Shown: positions 9,660-17,098 of the stretch, one piece after another
Position numbering within the stretch: position 1 is the first letter of the stretch
Layout: each line of letters opens with the position of its first letter
Assembly: GCA_016780995.1 (NCBI GenBank)
Contig: JADHKZ010000003.1
Location: 1-40,926 of the forward strand
Direction of reading: 5' to 3'
From: Thermoleophilia bacterium
GTDB lineage: Bacteria; Actinomycetota; Thermoleophilia; Miltoncostaeales; Miltoncostaeaceae
DNA length: 40,926 bases
Notes under the pieces: generated by a model
What the model saw: the letters and a program-made list of their open reading frames with translations, nothing else
What the model was told of the DNA's origin: nothing
Databases searched by the model: none
Program-made: the position numbers and the translations under genes

Positions 9660-10420
9660 AGCGCGAGCGCCGTGGCCACCCCGGCCACGCCGATCAGTAC
9701 CGCCCATGTGGACGCGGGCACCGCGCCCGTGCCCAGGATGGAGGCGGGCCGGTACCAGTGCATCACCGACAGCGGCCCCAGCGGCTCGGCGACTCCCCAC
9801 ACCTGGGCCAGGTAGTCCAGGGCGTACGCCACGAGGGCGAAGGCCGTGCCCCAGCCGATGGCGCGCGCCCCGGTGCGCGAAAACGCGCCGGCCAGCATGG
9901 TGACCGCGCCGATGCCGAGGAACAGGATGAGCAGCGGGATGGCGGTAAGCAGCAGGTGGGCGGGGGAGACCGGGGCCAGGGCGTCCACGGTGGTGATGGC
10001 GATGAGGGCGCCGATGAAGCCCATGGTGGCCACGATGACCAGCTGGATGACCATGGCCACGATCTCTGCGCCCAGCCAGGACGCCCGCGTGAGCGGGCGC
10101 GAGAGCATGAGCTCGGCCACGCCGGTCTCCACGTCACGGGCGGGCGCGGCTCCGGCGGCGATGGCCGTGGCCGCCATGATGGAGAGCGTGATGGGATGGA
10201 TGAAGGTGGATCCCAAGTAGCCCGCGGGGCTGGCGATGTCGGAACCCTTGACGAATGCCTGGAGGGCGGGCGGGAGCGACTCCACCAGGCTGCGGATCTG
10301 GTTCTCGTCCACCGAGGAGTAGGACAGGCCCACCAGGAACAGGAAGGCGCCCAGGGCCACTCCCAGCATGAGGGTGCGGCGGATGGAGCGGCGCAGCGCA
10401 AGTGAGAGCACCACGCCCAT
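9621..10420 (-). CDS. ABC-2-type exporter permease, probable frameshift at the 3' end
   Basis: This is the membrane subunit of a two-gene exporter. From ATG 10420 it gives about 265 residues with six hydrophobic segments (for example LMLGVALGAFLFLVGLSY near 16-33 and VIQLVIVATMGFIGALIAIT near 120) and the soluble stretch TGVAELMLSRPLTRASWL common in ABC-2 permeases. The family-like part ends near TSRRE (about 9650). In the given sequence the frame does not stop there; it stays open to 9020, antisense to the hydrolase gene. A TGA in another frame at 9623-9621 would give the normal short tail, so I place the end there and suspect a small insertion or a sequencing error. Its ATG shares a base with the ATPase stop. 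Confidence 0.7.
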
Positions 10421-11325
10421 CAGGCGTCGTCCCCCAGGTAGAGGGCACGGAAAACGTCCTCCAGGCGCGCGGCCTCGATGGTGATGTCGCGTGGGGCAAG
10501 GGCACCCAGCCGTGCCAGCAGCGGGCCGGGGTCGCCGGACAGGGTGAAGTGGTGCACATGGCCCTCCACCCGCACCTCGCCCATGCCGTCCACGCGGTAG
10601 GTGCCGGGGTCCACATGGCGGTCGAACAGCACCTCCACGGTGCGCATGCGTGCGCGGCGCAGCTCGTCCACGTCGCGCACCAGCAGCAGCTTGCCCCCGC
10701 GCACCATGGCCACGCGGTCGCACAGCTCGTCCACCTCGCCCAGTACGTGGCTGGAGAAGAACACGGTGCGGCCCTCGCGGGCGCGTTCGTCGAGCATGGC
10801 CAGCAGGCGGGCCTGCATCACGGGATCCAGCCCCGACGTGGGCTCATCGAGGATGATCACCGGGGGGTCGTGCTGCAGCGCCGCCACCAGCCCCAGCTTC
10901 TGGCGCATGCCGGTGGAATAGTCGCGGATGCGCTTGGCCAGTGCGGCGGGGTCGAGCTCCAGGGCGGCCAGCAGGCGGTCCTGCAGCACCGGCGGGCGCG
11001 GATGCAGGCGGGCCAGGGCATCGAGCATGCGGCGCCCGGTGACCTGCTTGATCATCCCCAGGTCGCCCGGCACGTATCCCACCTGGGCCAGCGCCGCCAT
11101 GCGGTCGGCGCCCACGTCGTGGCCCAGGATGGCCACCGATCCGGCCGTGGGGCGCAGCACGCCCAGCGCGCAGCGGATGAACGTGGTCTTGCCGGCGCCG
11201 TTTGGCCCCAGGAAGCCGATGCGCTCCCCCTGCGCCACCTCGAGGTCCACGCCGTCGAGCGCCGGGGGGCCGGATCCGTAGGTCTTCCCGAGCCCGTCGG
11301 CCCGGATGGCGGCGAGGTCTCCCAC
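10420..11325 (-). CDS. ABC-2-type exporter ATP-binding protein
   Basis: This 301-residue ATPase belongs to the DrrA/CcmA-like class. Walker A is GPNGAGKTTF near residue 42, the signature is YSTGMRQKLGL, Walker B is VIILDEPTSGLDPV, and the switch His is in FFSSHVLGEV. After residue 220 there is a beta-rich tail ending LEDVFRALYLGDDA, as in ATPases with a DUF4162-type domain. The frame is open to 11421, but GTG at 11325 is the better start: a TACCCT hexamer lies eight bases upstream and the residues before it (Cys/Arg/Ala-rich) are not conserved-looking. It is coupled to the ABC-2 permease and divergent from the ATP-grasp operon. Drug or lipid export is typical; cargo is unknown. Confidence 0.88.
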   Translation of the reverse strand: MGDLAAIRADGLGKTYGSGPPALDGVDLEVAQGERIGFLGPNGAGKTTFIRCALGVLRPTAGSVAILGHDVGADRMAALAQVGYVPGDLGMIKQVTGRRMLDALARLHPRPPVLQDRLLAALELDPAALAKRIRDYSTGMRQKLGLVAALQHDPPVIILDEPTSGLDPVMQARLLAMLDERAREGRTVFFSSHVLGEVDELCDRVAMVRGGKLLLVRDVDELRRARMRTVEVLFDRHVDPGTYRVDGMGEVRVEGHVHHFTLSGDPGPLLARLGALAPRDITIEAARLEDVFRALYLGDDA

Positions 11326-11333
11326 TGGTGCAC

Positions 11334-11339
11334 AGGGTA
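11334..11339 (-). promoter_or_regulatory. Leaderless-type -10 element of the ABC-2 exporter
   Basis: TACCCT on the minus strand is followed by eight bases and then the GTG at 11325. This favours the short form of the ATPase. Confidence 0.45.
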
Positions 11340-11407
11340 GGCGCCGGGCGCATGCACAGGGGGCGCGAACTGTGCCTGGGGCCAAGGCGTGCCCGGCTCC
11401 ACGGCAA

Positions 11408-11413
11408 TACGTT
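11408..11413 (+). promoter_or_regulatory. Leaderless-type -10 element of the ATP-grasp operon
   Basis: TACGTT is followed by six bases and then ATG 11420, with no ribosome site between. It is in the 80-base gap divergent from the ABC-2 exporter. Confidence 0.35.
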
Positions 11414-11419
11414 TGGCGC

Positions 11420-12868
11420 ATGCTCTTCGAGGGGTACGAGCCCGCGGGGTTCTACGACGAGATGTTCTCCCTGCGCGGGCGCCCCCGCGCCCACTACGCG
11501 CGCCTGTACCGCGGGCTGAGCGCCCTGGCGCCGCCGCCGTTCCAGGCCAAGGCCGCGCGCATTGACGAGCACTACCGCGCCCAGGGGATCACCTTCGACC
11601 ACCACGGGCGCGAGCACACCTTCCCGTTCGACCTGCTGCCGCGCGTGATCCCGGTCGACGAATGGGCCCACCTGGAATCGGGGCTCTGTCAGCGCGTGCG
11701 GGCGCTCGACATGTTCGCCGCCGACATCTACGGCGAGCGCCGGGCCATCACCGACGGGGTGGTGGGCGCGGGCCTGCTGGCCACCTCATCGGGCTATCGG
11801 CGCGAGGCCCATGCGGTGCGCCCGCCGCTGGACCGCTGGATCCAGATGTCGGGCATCGACCTCGTGCGTGGCGACGACGGCGTGTGGCGCGTGCTGGAGG
11901 ACAACGCCCGCGTGCCGTCGGGGCTGTCGTACGTGGTGCAGAACCGGGCGTTCATGCGGCGCATCTTCAGCGAGGCGTTCGAGCGCTACCCCATCCAATC
12001 GGTGGACCACGCGCCCCAGATGCTGCGCGAGGCCCTGGCCGCGTGCGCGCCGGAGGGCGTGGACGATCCGCGCATCGCACTCCTCACTCCCGGCCCCTTC
12101 AACGCGGCGTACTACGAGCACTCGTTCCTGGCCCAGCAGATGGGCGTGGACCTGGTGGAGGGACCGGACCTCATCGTGCGCGATCGCCGCCTGTGGGTGG
12201 CAACCACGGCCGGCCGCCGGCCCATCGACGTGATCTACCGCCGCATCGACGACGACTTCCTCGATCCCGTCACCTTCCGCAGCGACTCGCTGCTGGGGGT
12301 GCCCGGTCTGATGGAGTGCGTGCGCGCCGGCACCCTCTCGCTGTGCAACGCCGTGGGCGTGGGGGTGGTGGACGACAAGTCGGTGTACTGCGACATCCCC
12401 GACCTCATCCGGTACTACCTGCATGAGGACCCAATCCTGGAGCAGGTGCCCACCTACCGGCCGGACCGGCCGGACGACCTCCAGATGGTGCTAGACAGGA
12501 TGGAGCACCTGGTGGTGAAGGCCGTCGACGGGGCGGGCGGGCACGGGATGCTCATCGGGCCCGCCAGCACGGCGCCCGAGCGCGATGAGTTCGCGCGGCG
12601 CGTGCGCCAGAACCCCCGTGGGTACATCGCGCAGGAGACCATCGCGCTGTCGCGCGCGCCGGTGTTCCTGGACGGCCGCTTCCGGCCACGCCACGTGGAC
12701 CTGCGTCCGTTCGTGATGTACGGCCACGAGCCCAAGGTGGTGCCGGGTGGGCTCACGCGCGTGGCGCTGGAGGAGGGGTCGCTGGTGGTCAACTCCTCCC
12801 AGGGGGGCGGCAGCAAGGACACCTGGGTGCTGGCCGGCGCCGGCACGGCCACTGGGGGTACCCGCTGA
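11420..12868 (+). CDS. Circularly permuted ATP-grasp protein (DUF404/DUF407 type)
   Basis: This 482-residue protein belongs to the circularly permuted ATP-grasp group, predicted amidoligases. Family-typical stretches are the N-terminal YEPAGFYDEMF, the middle GLCQRVRALDMFAADIYGER, GYRREAHAVRP, the LEDNARVPSGLSYV segment, and the C-terminal VVKAVDGAGGHGMLIGP and FVMYGHEPKVVPGGLTRVA, which should contribute the nucleotide- and metal-binding parts. It probably ligates an amine to a carboxylate using ATP; the substrate is not known for the family. I chose ATG 11420 because the frame upstream overlaps the divergent promoter. It shares one base of stop/start with the alpha-E gene, the invariant partner of this group. 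Confidence 0.9.
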   Translation: MLFEGYEPAGFYDEMFSLRGRPRAHYARLYRGLSALAPPPFQAKAARIDEHYRAQGITFDHHGREHTFPFDLLPRVIPVDEWAHLESGLCQRVRALDMFAADIYGERRAITDGVVGAGLLATSSGYRREAHAVRPPLDRWIQMSGIDLVRGDDGVWRVLEDNARVPSGLSYVVQNRAFMRRIFSEAFERYPIQSVDHAPQMLREALAACAPEGVDDPRIALLTPGPFNAAYYEHSFLAQQMGVDLVEGPDLIVRDRRLWVATTAGRRPIDVIYRRIDDDFLDPVTFRSDSLLGVPGLMECVRAGTLSLCNAVGVGVVDDKSVYCDIPDLIRYYLHEDPILEQVPTYRPDRPDDLQMVLDRMEHLVVKAVDGAGGHGMLIGPASTAPERDEFARRVRQNPRGYIAQETIALSRAPVFLDGRFRPRHVDLRPFVMYGHEPKVVPGGLTRVALEEGSLVVNSSQGGGSKDTWVLAGAGTATGGTR

Positions 12869-13878
12869 TGCTGGCGCGCGTGGCCGAGTCGCTCTACTGG
12901 ACGTCGCGCAACCTCGAGCGCGCCGACAACGTGGGCCGCATGCTGGAGATGAGCCATGCCTTCTCGCTGGACGCGGCGGGCGACCCCGCGGGACCTGCGG
13001 TGTGGATGCCGGTGGTCATCGCGAGTGGTGACGCCAAGTTGTTCGAGGAGAATCACCTCCGGGCATCCGAGCGGAGCGTGGTGTGGTTCCTCACCTTCAG
13101 TGAGATCAACGACAACTCCCTGCGGGCGTGCATCGACCGCGCCCGCCGCAACGCCCGGGGGGTGCGCGATGCCCTCCCGCCCGACGTGTGGGAGGAGATC
13201 TCGGCCCTGGCCCGTGGCGTGGCCCAGTGGACGCCACGTCGCCTGGCCCGGGACGGGGTGTTCCCCCTCTGCCGGTCGGTGCGCCGCGGGCTCCACCTGG
13301 TGGAGGGGTCCATCGACGCCGAGATGATGCGGGGCGCCGCGTGGCACTTCCTGCGCATCGGGCGCTTCCTGGAGCGCGCGTCCACGGCCGCCCGCATGCT
13401 GGAGGCGCGGTGGAGGATCGCCGGAACGCACGCGGTGGAGCGGCACCACGAGGTGCCGCCCGACGAGTGGCGGGCCCTGGTGGGCGCGGCGGTCACCCCG
13501 TCGCTGCTCATGTCCGCGGCGCCCGGCGCGCTCACGGCGCAGGCGGCCGTGCGGCTGCTGGTGCAGGACGAGCGGTTCCCGCGGTCGGTTCGCTACTCGC
13601 TGGACCGGGTGGAGGACTCCCTGCTGGAGCTCGAGGCCATGGGGGCGTGCGGGCGCGGCACCCGGGCCCGTGACCTGGTGGCCGAGGCGCGCCACCGCAT
13701 CTACATGCTCGACCTCCTGCCGCTGGGACCCGAGCTCACCGACCTGCTGGACGAGATCCAGGAGCGCTGCAACGTGATCGGCACCGACATCTCGGCGTCG
13801 TTCTTCGACTACCCACACACGGACCCGACGGGAAATGACAGGCAACGGCCTCAGGCTGCGCGTCAAGCACAGAACTGA
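12868..13878 (+). CDS. Alpha-E domain protein (DUF403)
   Basis: This 336-residue, largely helical protein opens with MLARVAESLYWTSRNLERAD, the hallmark start of the alpha-E family. Another family stretch, FLRIGRFLERASTAARMLEA, sits near residue 165. No catalytic motif is evident. Alpha-E genes nearly always accompany permuted ATP-grasp and transglutaminase-like genes, and comparative work has proposed that they act in a peptide-synthesis or tagging system. The last 20 residues are polar and lie in a 44-base overlap with the next gene, which suggests the C-terminus is under little constraint. The exact molecular role is unknown. Confidence 0.9.
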   Translation: MLARVAESLYWTSRNLERADNVGRMLEMSHAFSLDAAGDPAGPAVWMPVVIASGDAKLFEENHLRASERSVVWFLTFSEINDNSLRACIDRARRNARGVRDALPPDVWEEISALARGVAQWTPRRLARDGVFPLCRSVRRGLHLVEGSIDAEMMRGAAWHFLRIGRFLERASTAARMLEARWRIAGTHAVERHHEVPPDEWRALVGAAVTPSLLMSAAPGALTAQAAVRLLVQDERFPRSVRYSLDRVEDSLLELEAMGACGRGTRARDLVAEARHRIYMLDLLPLGPELTDLLDEIQERCNVIGTDISASFFDYPHTDPTGNDRQRPQAARQAQN

Positions 13879-14695
13879 ACTGGTGTACGCGGGCCTCGCG
13901 CGCGAGAGCGTGAACGAGGGCCGCCTGCTCCCGGTGGACGGACCGCGCACCGTGGTGTCCGGCGCGCGCCTGCACGTGGAACCTGCCACGCCGGTGCACA
14001 TGCACCACGACGTGTTCGGCAACCGGGTGGCGTGGTTCCAGGTGCCCCAGCCCCATGAGCGCCTGGTGGTGGAGGCGCGCGGCGACGTGCAGTCATTCGA
14101 CCAGCCACCCCGCGAGAGCCCGCTCGGGGCCCGGGGTGAGTGGGCGGCCCTGGCCGACCCGGCGTTCCGCGATCACCACATGCAGTACCTGGTGCGCTCT
14201 CCCCATGCCGCGTGGGGCCCCCGGGTGGCGGCCCTGGCCGACACCCTCCCGGCCCCTGATGCGCTGGGGGTGGGCGAGTGGGTGGAGGACATGGTGGAGG
14301 CCGTGCACATGGCCGTGTCGTACACGCCCGGCGCCACGATGGTGGACACCCCCGTGGAGGTGGTCGCAGCCGAGCGCCATGGCGTGTGCCAGGACCTGGC
14401 CCACCTGGCCATCGCGCTCTTCCGGCGCGAGGGCGTGCCGGCCCGCTACGTGAGCGGGTGGCTGCACGACCCGGCGCGCGGCGTGCCGGGCGAGAGCCAC
14501 GCATGGGTGGAGGTGAACATCCCGGGCGTGGGGTGGTACGAGTTGGACCCCACCCACCCCGAGCCCATCACGGCCCGCTGGGTGCGCGTGGCCACGGGTC
14601 GCGACTACTCCGACGTGCCCCCGCTGCGCGGCACCTACCTGGGCGACCCCACCAAGAGCATGGTGGTGACGGTGGACACCGAGGAGGAGGCCTGA
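13835..14695 (+). CDS. Transglutaminase-like cysteine peptidase family protein
   Basis: This 286-residue protein has an N-terminal beta domain (LRVKHRTELVYAGLARESVN, as in the bacterial transglutaminase-like N-terminal family) and a C-terminal transglutaminase core. The triad is visible: Cys in HGVCQDLAH (about 188), His in GESHAWVEVN (about 229) and Asp in YELDPTHPEP (about 245). Such proteins probably hydrolyse or transfer peptide bonds made by the linked ATP-grasp enzyme. There is no signal peptide, so it acts in the cytoplasm. The ATG at 13835 lies 44 bases inside the alpha-E gene; no later start would keep the N-terminal domain. A strong hairpin follows the stop, closing the operon. Confidence 0.9.
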   Translation: MTGNGLRLRVKHRTELVYAGLARESVNEGRLLPVDGPRTVVSGARLHVEPATPVHMHHDVFGNRVAWFQVPQPHERLVVEARGDVQSFDQPPRESPLGARGEWAALADPAFRDHHMQYLVRSPHAAWGPRVAALADTLPAPDALGVGEWVEDMVEAVHMAVSYTPGATMVDTPVEVVAAERHGVCQDLAHLAIALFRREGVPARYVSGWLHDPARGVPGESHAWVEVNIPGVGWYELDPTHPEPITARWVRVATGRDYSDVPPLRGTYLGDPTKSMVVTVDTEEEA

Positions 14696-14725
14696 GGGGA
14701 CAGTCCCGCCCCGGGGACTGTCCCC
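14696..14725. terminator. Perfect hairpin between convergent operons
   Basis: GGGGACAGTCCC (14696-14707) and GGGACTGTCCCC (14714-14725) form a perfect 12-base stem around a six-base loop, starting immediately after the TGA of the transglutaminase-like gene and ending eight bases before the clpP stop. There is no clear T-run on the plus strand. Each arm is itself nearly palindromic, so it may also be a repeated element. Confidence 0.65.
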
Positions 14726-14733
14726 CCTCTGGG

Positions 14734-15318
14734 CTAGTGGCTCTCGATCACCCGGTCGACCAGGCCGTACTCAGCGGCCTCGGCGGCGGTGAAGAACCGG
14801 TCGCGCTCGGAGTCGATGTGGATCTGCTCCTCGGTCTTGCCCGTGTGCTGCGCCAGGATCTGGTCCAGGCGGGCGCGCAGGTTCAGGGTCTCGCGCGCGT
14901 GGATCTCGATGTCGGTGGCCTGGCCCTGGAAGCCCGACAGCACCTGGTGGATCAGGATGCGGCTGTTGGGCAGCGCCATGCGCTTGCCCGCGGCGCCTCC
15001 GGCCAGCAGCAGCGCGCCCATGCTCATCGCGATGCCGCAGCAGATGGTCTGCACGTCGGGCTTGATGAAGTTCATGGTGTCGTAGATGGCCAGGCCGGCG
15101 TACACCGAGCCGCCCGGGGAGTTGATGTACAGCGAGATGTCCTTGTCGGGGTCCTCGCTCTCGAGGTGCAGCAGCTGGGCCACGATGAGGTTGGCGATCT
15201 GGTCATCCACCGGGGTACCCAGGAAGATGATGCGCTCGTTCAGCAGGCGCGAATAGATGTCGAACGAGCGCTCGCCGCGGGCGGTCTGCTCGATGACCAT
15301 CGGGATGAGCGGGCTCAT
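14734..15318 (-). CDS. clpP: ATP-dependent Clp protease proteolytic subunit ClpP
   Basis: This 194-residue serine peptidase forms the tetradecameric barrel that degrades proteins fed by ClpX or ClpC. The triad is complete: Ser 99 in GIAMSMGA, His 124 in ILIHQ and Asp 173 in [18 protein letters not shown]. The oligomer-forming [14 protein letters not shown] and the handle region are intact. The ATG at 15318 has an AAGGAG site and overlaps the stop of the regulator gene by four bases, so the two are cotranscribed. Actinobacteria often carry a clpP1-clpP2 pair; only one copy is here, and no clpX or trigger-factor gene is adjacent. Confidence 0.95.
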   Translation of the reverse strand: MSPLIPMVIEQTARGERSFDIYSRLLNERIIFLGTPVDDQIANLIVAQLLHLESEDPDKDISLYINSPGGSVYAGLAIYDTMNFIKPDVQTICCGIAMSMGALLLAGGAAGKRMALPNSRILIHQVLSGFQGQATDIEIHARETLNLRARLDQILAQHTGKTEEQIHIDSERDRFFTAAEAAEYGLVDRVIESH

Positions 15319-15752
15319 GCGGTGGTGACTCCTTGGTCTGTGGTGGGATTCTGGGATGCGAGGAAGGCCCCGAAGGCGGCGAACGCCCGGAGGTCCTCCT
15401 GGTGCAGGCGGCCTGCGGCCCAGTCGATCTCGTCACGCGGGTCGGGTGCGAACCCGAGCGGGCGACGGTGCGGCCGGGGAGGCGCCGCGCCGAGCGCGAT
15501 GGCCAGGTCGAGGAACACCTCGCCGGCCCCCACGCCGATGGCATCGGCGATGCGCGCCAGGGCCCCGAACGATGGCTCCTTCAGCCCCCGTTCCACCTCC
15601 GAGAGGTGCGCCGGGCTCATGCCGGCGCGCTCGGCGGCCGCCCGGAGCGACAACCCGGACTCCTCGCGGTGCGTGCGAAGCGCGTCCCCGAGGAGGTGTC
15701 CGATCGACTGTTCGCTCTCAGCGTACATCTGCACGCTGAGAGCGTATCGCAC
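15315..15752 (-). CDS. clgR: XRE-family regulator, ClgR-like
   Basis: This 145-residue DNA-binding protein has a helix-turn-helix at about residues 20-75 ([40 protein letters not shown]). The LSEVERGxKEPS recognition segment is close to that of ClgR, the activator of clp genes in Corynebacterium and Streptomyces. Its position just before clpP, with a four-base overlap, supports this. The C-terminal 65 residues are not recognisable. GTG 15752 begins right after the previous stop; ATG 15728 is equally possible and would lie between the two operator sites. Proteolytic control through a C-terminal tag, known for ClgR elsewhere, may apply: the end is ...VTTA rather than AA. Confidence 0.75.
   Translation of the reverse strand: MRYALSVQMYAESEQSIGHLLGDALRTHREESGLSLRAAAERAGMSPAHLSEVERGLKEPSFGALARIADAIGVGAGEVFLDLAIALGAAPPRPHRRPLGFAPDPRDEIDWAAGRLHQEDLRAFAAFGAFLASQNPTTDQGVTTA
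15710..15744. promoter_or_regulatory. Paired ClgR-box-like sites in an inverted repeat
   Basis: A perfect 12-base inverted repeat (15713-15724 and 15733-15744, eight-base spacer) overlaps the start of the clgR-like gene. Read on the minus strand, 15727-15710 matches the corynebacterial ClgR consensus WNNWCGCYNANRGCGWWS at all defined positions; the second copy, CGCTGAGAGCG at 15734-15744, matches its core. Autoregulation and control of clpP are the likely roles. Confidence 0.6.
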
Positions 15753-16097
15753 CTACTTCTGGACCTGGCTCCGTACGTCCCTCAGGAAGCGGCCCACCGT
15801 CGACTGGTACTCGCGGGGCGGCGGGGGTCGGTAGCCGTAGCGCCCCTTGGCCGCGGCGCGCGGCCCCAGCCAGTAGTGCTCCATGATGATCATGCACATC
15901 ACCGCGGCAAGCGTGGCGATGGTCAGCGACACGATGGCGCCGGTGTCGAACACCTCGGGCACCATCACCAGCGCGGGGAACCACACGATGGCGAAGGCGA
16001 ACATGCCCCGGGCCACCTTGCGCGTGAGGCGCTCCTGCTGCGCGTAGACGTCGTGGACGTCCGCCTCGGTGATGGGATCGTGGTAATCGCGTGCCAC
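15753..16097 (-). CDS. Small membrane protein with two predicted helices, unknown function
   Basis: This 114-residue protein begins at GTG 16097 and has a polar N-terminus (about 30 residues), a hydrophobic pair at about 33-50 (GMFAFAIVWFPALVMV) and 55-75 (IVSLTIATLAAVMCMIIM), then a Pro/Arg-rich tail (YRPPPPREY). I do not recognise the family. The start is supported by a TAGGAT hexamer eight bases upstream, which would give it its own leaderless transcript in addition to read-through from the upstream operon. Its stop touches the clgR-like GTG, so it may lead the clgR-clpP unit. Confidence 0.75.
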   Translation of the reverse strand: MARDYHDPITEADVHDVYAQQERLTRKVARGMFAFAIVWFPALVMVPEVFDTGAIVSLTIATLAAVMCMIIMEHYWLGPRAAAKGRYGYRPPPPREYQSTVGRFLRDVRSQVQK

Positions 16098-16105
16098 GCC
16101 CCGGA

Positions 16106-16111
16106 ATCCTA
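16106..16111 (-). promoter_or_regulatory. Leaderless-type -10 element before the 114-residue membrane protein
   Basis: TAGGAT on the minus strand, eight bases before GTG 16097. It includes the stop codon of the preceding 56-residue gene. Confidence 0.4.
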
Positions 16112-16279
16112 GGGCGTGAGCGGCCCGATCATCCCGAGAAGCAGCGCGATGACCAGCAGCACCACGCCGGCCACCAACAGCCCCTTCGCCAACTTGGCGC
16201 CGGTGCGCAGCACGAACCGCAGCAGGATGAGCACGATGCCCACCAACAGGAACCCGGTGGCGATGTTGATGAGGATCAC
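16109..16279 (-). CDS. 56-residue membrane protein, unknown function
   Basis: GTG 16279 overlaps the IMPase-like stop by four bases (GTGA), which argues that this short frame is translated. The product has a hydrophobic segment at about 1-20 (VILINIATGFLLVGIVLILL), a short basic loop (RTGAKLAKG) and a second segment at about 33-52 (LLVAGVVLLVIALLLGMIG), a helical hairpin. No family is recognised. Position between a phosphatase gene and the clgR-clpP genes gives no clear hint. Confidence 0.65.
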   Translation of the reverse strand: MILINIATGFLLVGIVLILLRFVLRTGAKLAKGLLVAGVVLLVIALLLGMIGPLTP

Positions 16280-17079
16280 CGGCGGCCCGCCTCCAGCCCC
16301 GCGCGCACGGCGGCGGTGAGCGCGGGGACATCGTCGGGCACGCGTGCCACCGCCAGCGCACCGCGCCAGTCCATGTCGCACGGGCCGTCCAGGGGCATGC
16401 CGTGCTCGTCGGTGATGATGACCCCGGCCTCGCGGGCGATGAGCGTGGCCGCCGCGATGTCCACGATGCGCCCGGGCCGCAGCACCGCCAGGCCGTCCAG
16501 TCGGCCCAGCGCCACGTAGGCCATCGACAGCGCGAGCGACCCCAGGCTGCGGATGCGACTGGCATGCGCCAGGGGCTCCATGGCGGCCGTCAGCCGGCGT
16601 GGCGAGGCGCCCTCCACCACGACCAGCCACAGGCCGCGGTACTCCCGCGTGCGCATGGGCGCGCCGTTCACCTGCACGCCCTCGCCGCGCACCGCCGTTA
16701 TGGTCTCGCCGGTGCCCAGGTGCCGCAACAGCCCCACGCGCACGTCCGAGAGGCGCGGGCCGTCGGTGACCGCCAGCGACACCGCGAACTCCGGAAGCCC
16801 CCGGCGCGCATTGCGGCTGCCGTCGATGGGATCCACCACCACCAGCGCGCCGCCGCCGCCGAATGAGCGCTCACCCACCTCCTCGGAGATGAGGTCGAAC
16901 CGCATGCCGCCCGCGTGCGCCTGCTCCAGCACGCCGATGATGGCGGCCTCGGCGTCGCGGTCGATGACCAGCGTGGTGTCGCCGCCCTGGCCGCGGCCCA
17001 CCTCGGTACCGCGCTCATGCGGTGCGATGGCGGCCACGGCATCGCCCGCTCGATCGGCCGCGCGGGTGAGAACCTCCAC
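16276..17079 (-). CDS. Inositol monophosphatase family protein
   Basis: This 267-residue enzyme belongs to the metal-dependent, lithium-sensitive phosphatase family. The metal site is present: Glu in LISEEVGE (about 72), the VDPIDGSRNARRG motif (about 84-97, with the two Asp ligands) and Asp in IVDIAAATLIAREAG (about 213). In most family members the last motif is WD; here it is VD. Substrates could be inositol phosphate, histidinol phosphate, fructose bisphosphate or PAP. I chose GTG 17079, about 20 bases after the DUF1015 stop, the first standard start after the frame opens; the frame is open further upstream but overlaps the previous gene. Confidence 0.85.
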   Translation of the reverse strand: MEVLTRAADRAGDAVAAIAPHERGTEVGRGQGGDTTLVIDRDAEAAIIGVLEQAHAGGMRFDLISEEVGERSFGGGGALVVVDPIDGSRNARRGLPEFAVSLAVTDGPRLSDVRVGLLRHLGTGETITAVRGEGVQVNGAPMRTREYRGLWLVVVEGASPRRLTAAMEPLAHASRIRSLGSLALSMAYVALGRLDGLAVLRPGRIVDIAAATLIAREAGVIITDEHGMPLDGPCDMDWRGALAVARVPDDVPALTAAVRAGLEAGRR

Positions 17080-17098
17080 CCATGCCGCGGCGTCGGCG

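Noticed and set aside
9605-9660. Attachment site or insertion-sequence end in the inverted repeats
   Set aside because: No transposase or integrase gene and no flanking direct repeats are visible. Two-way termination explains the position.
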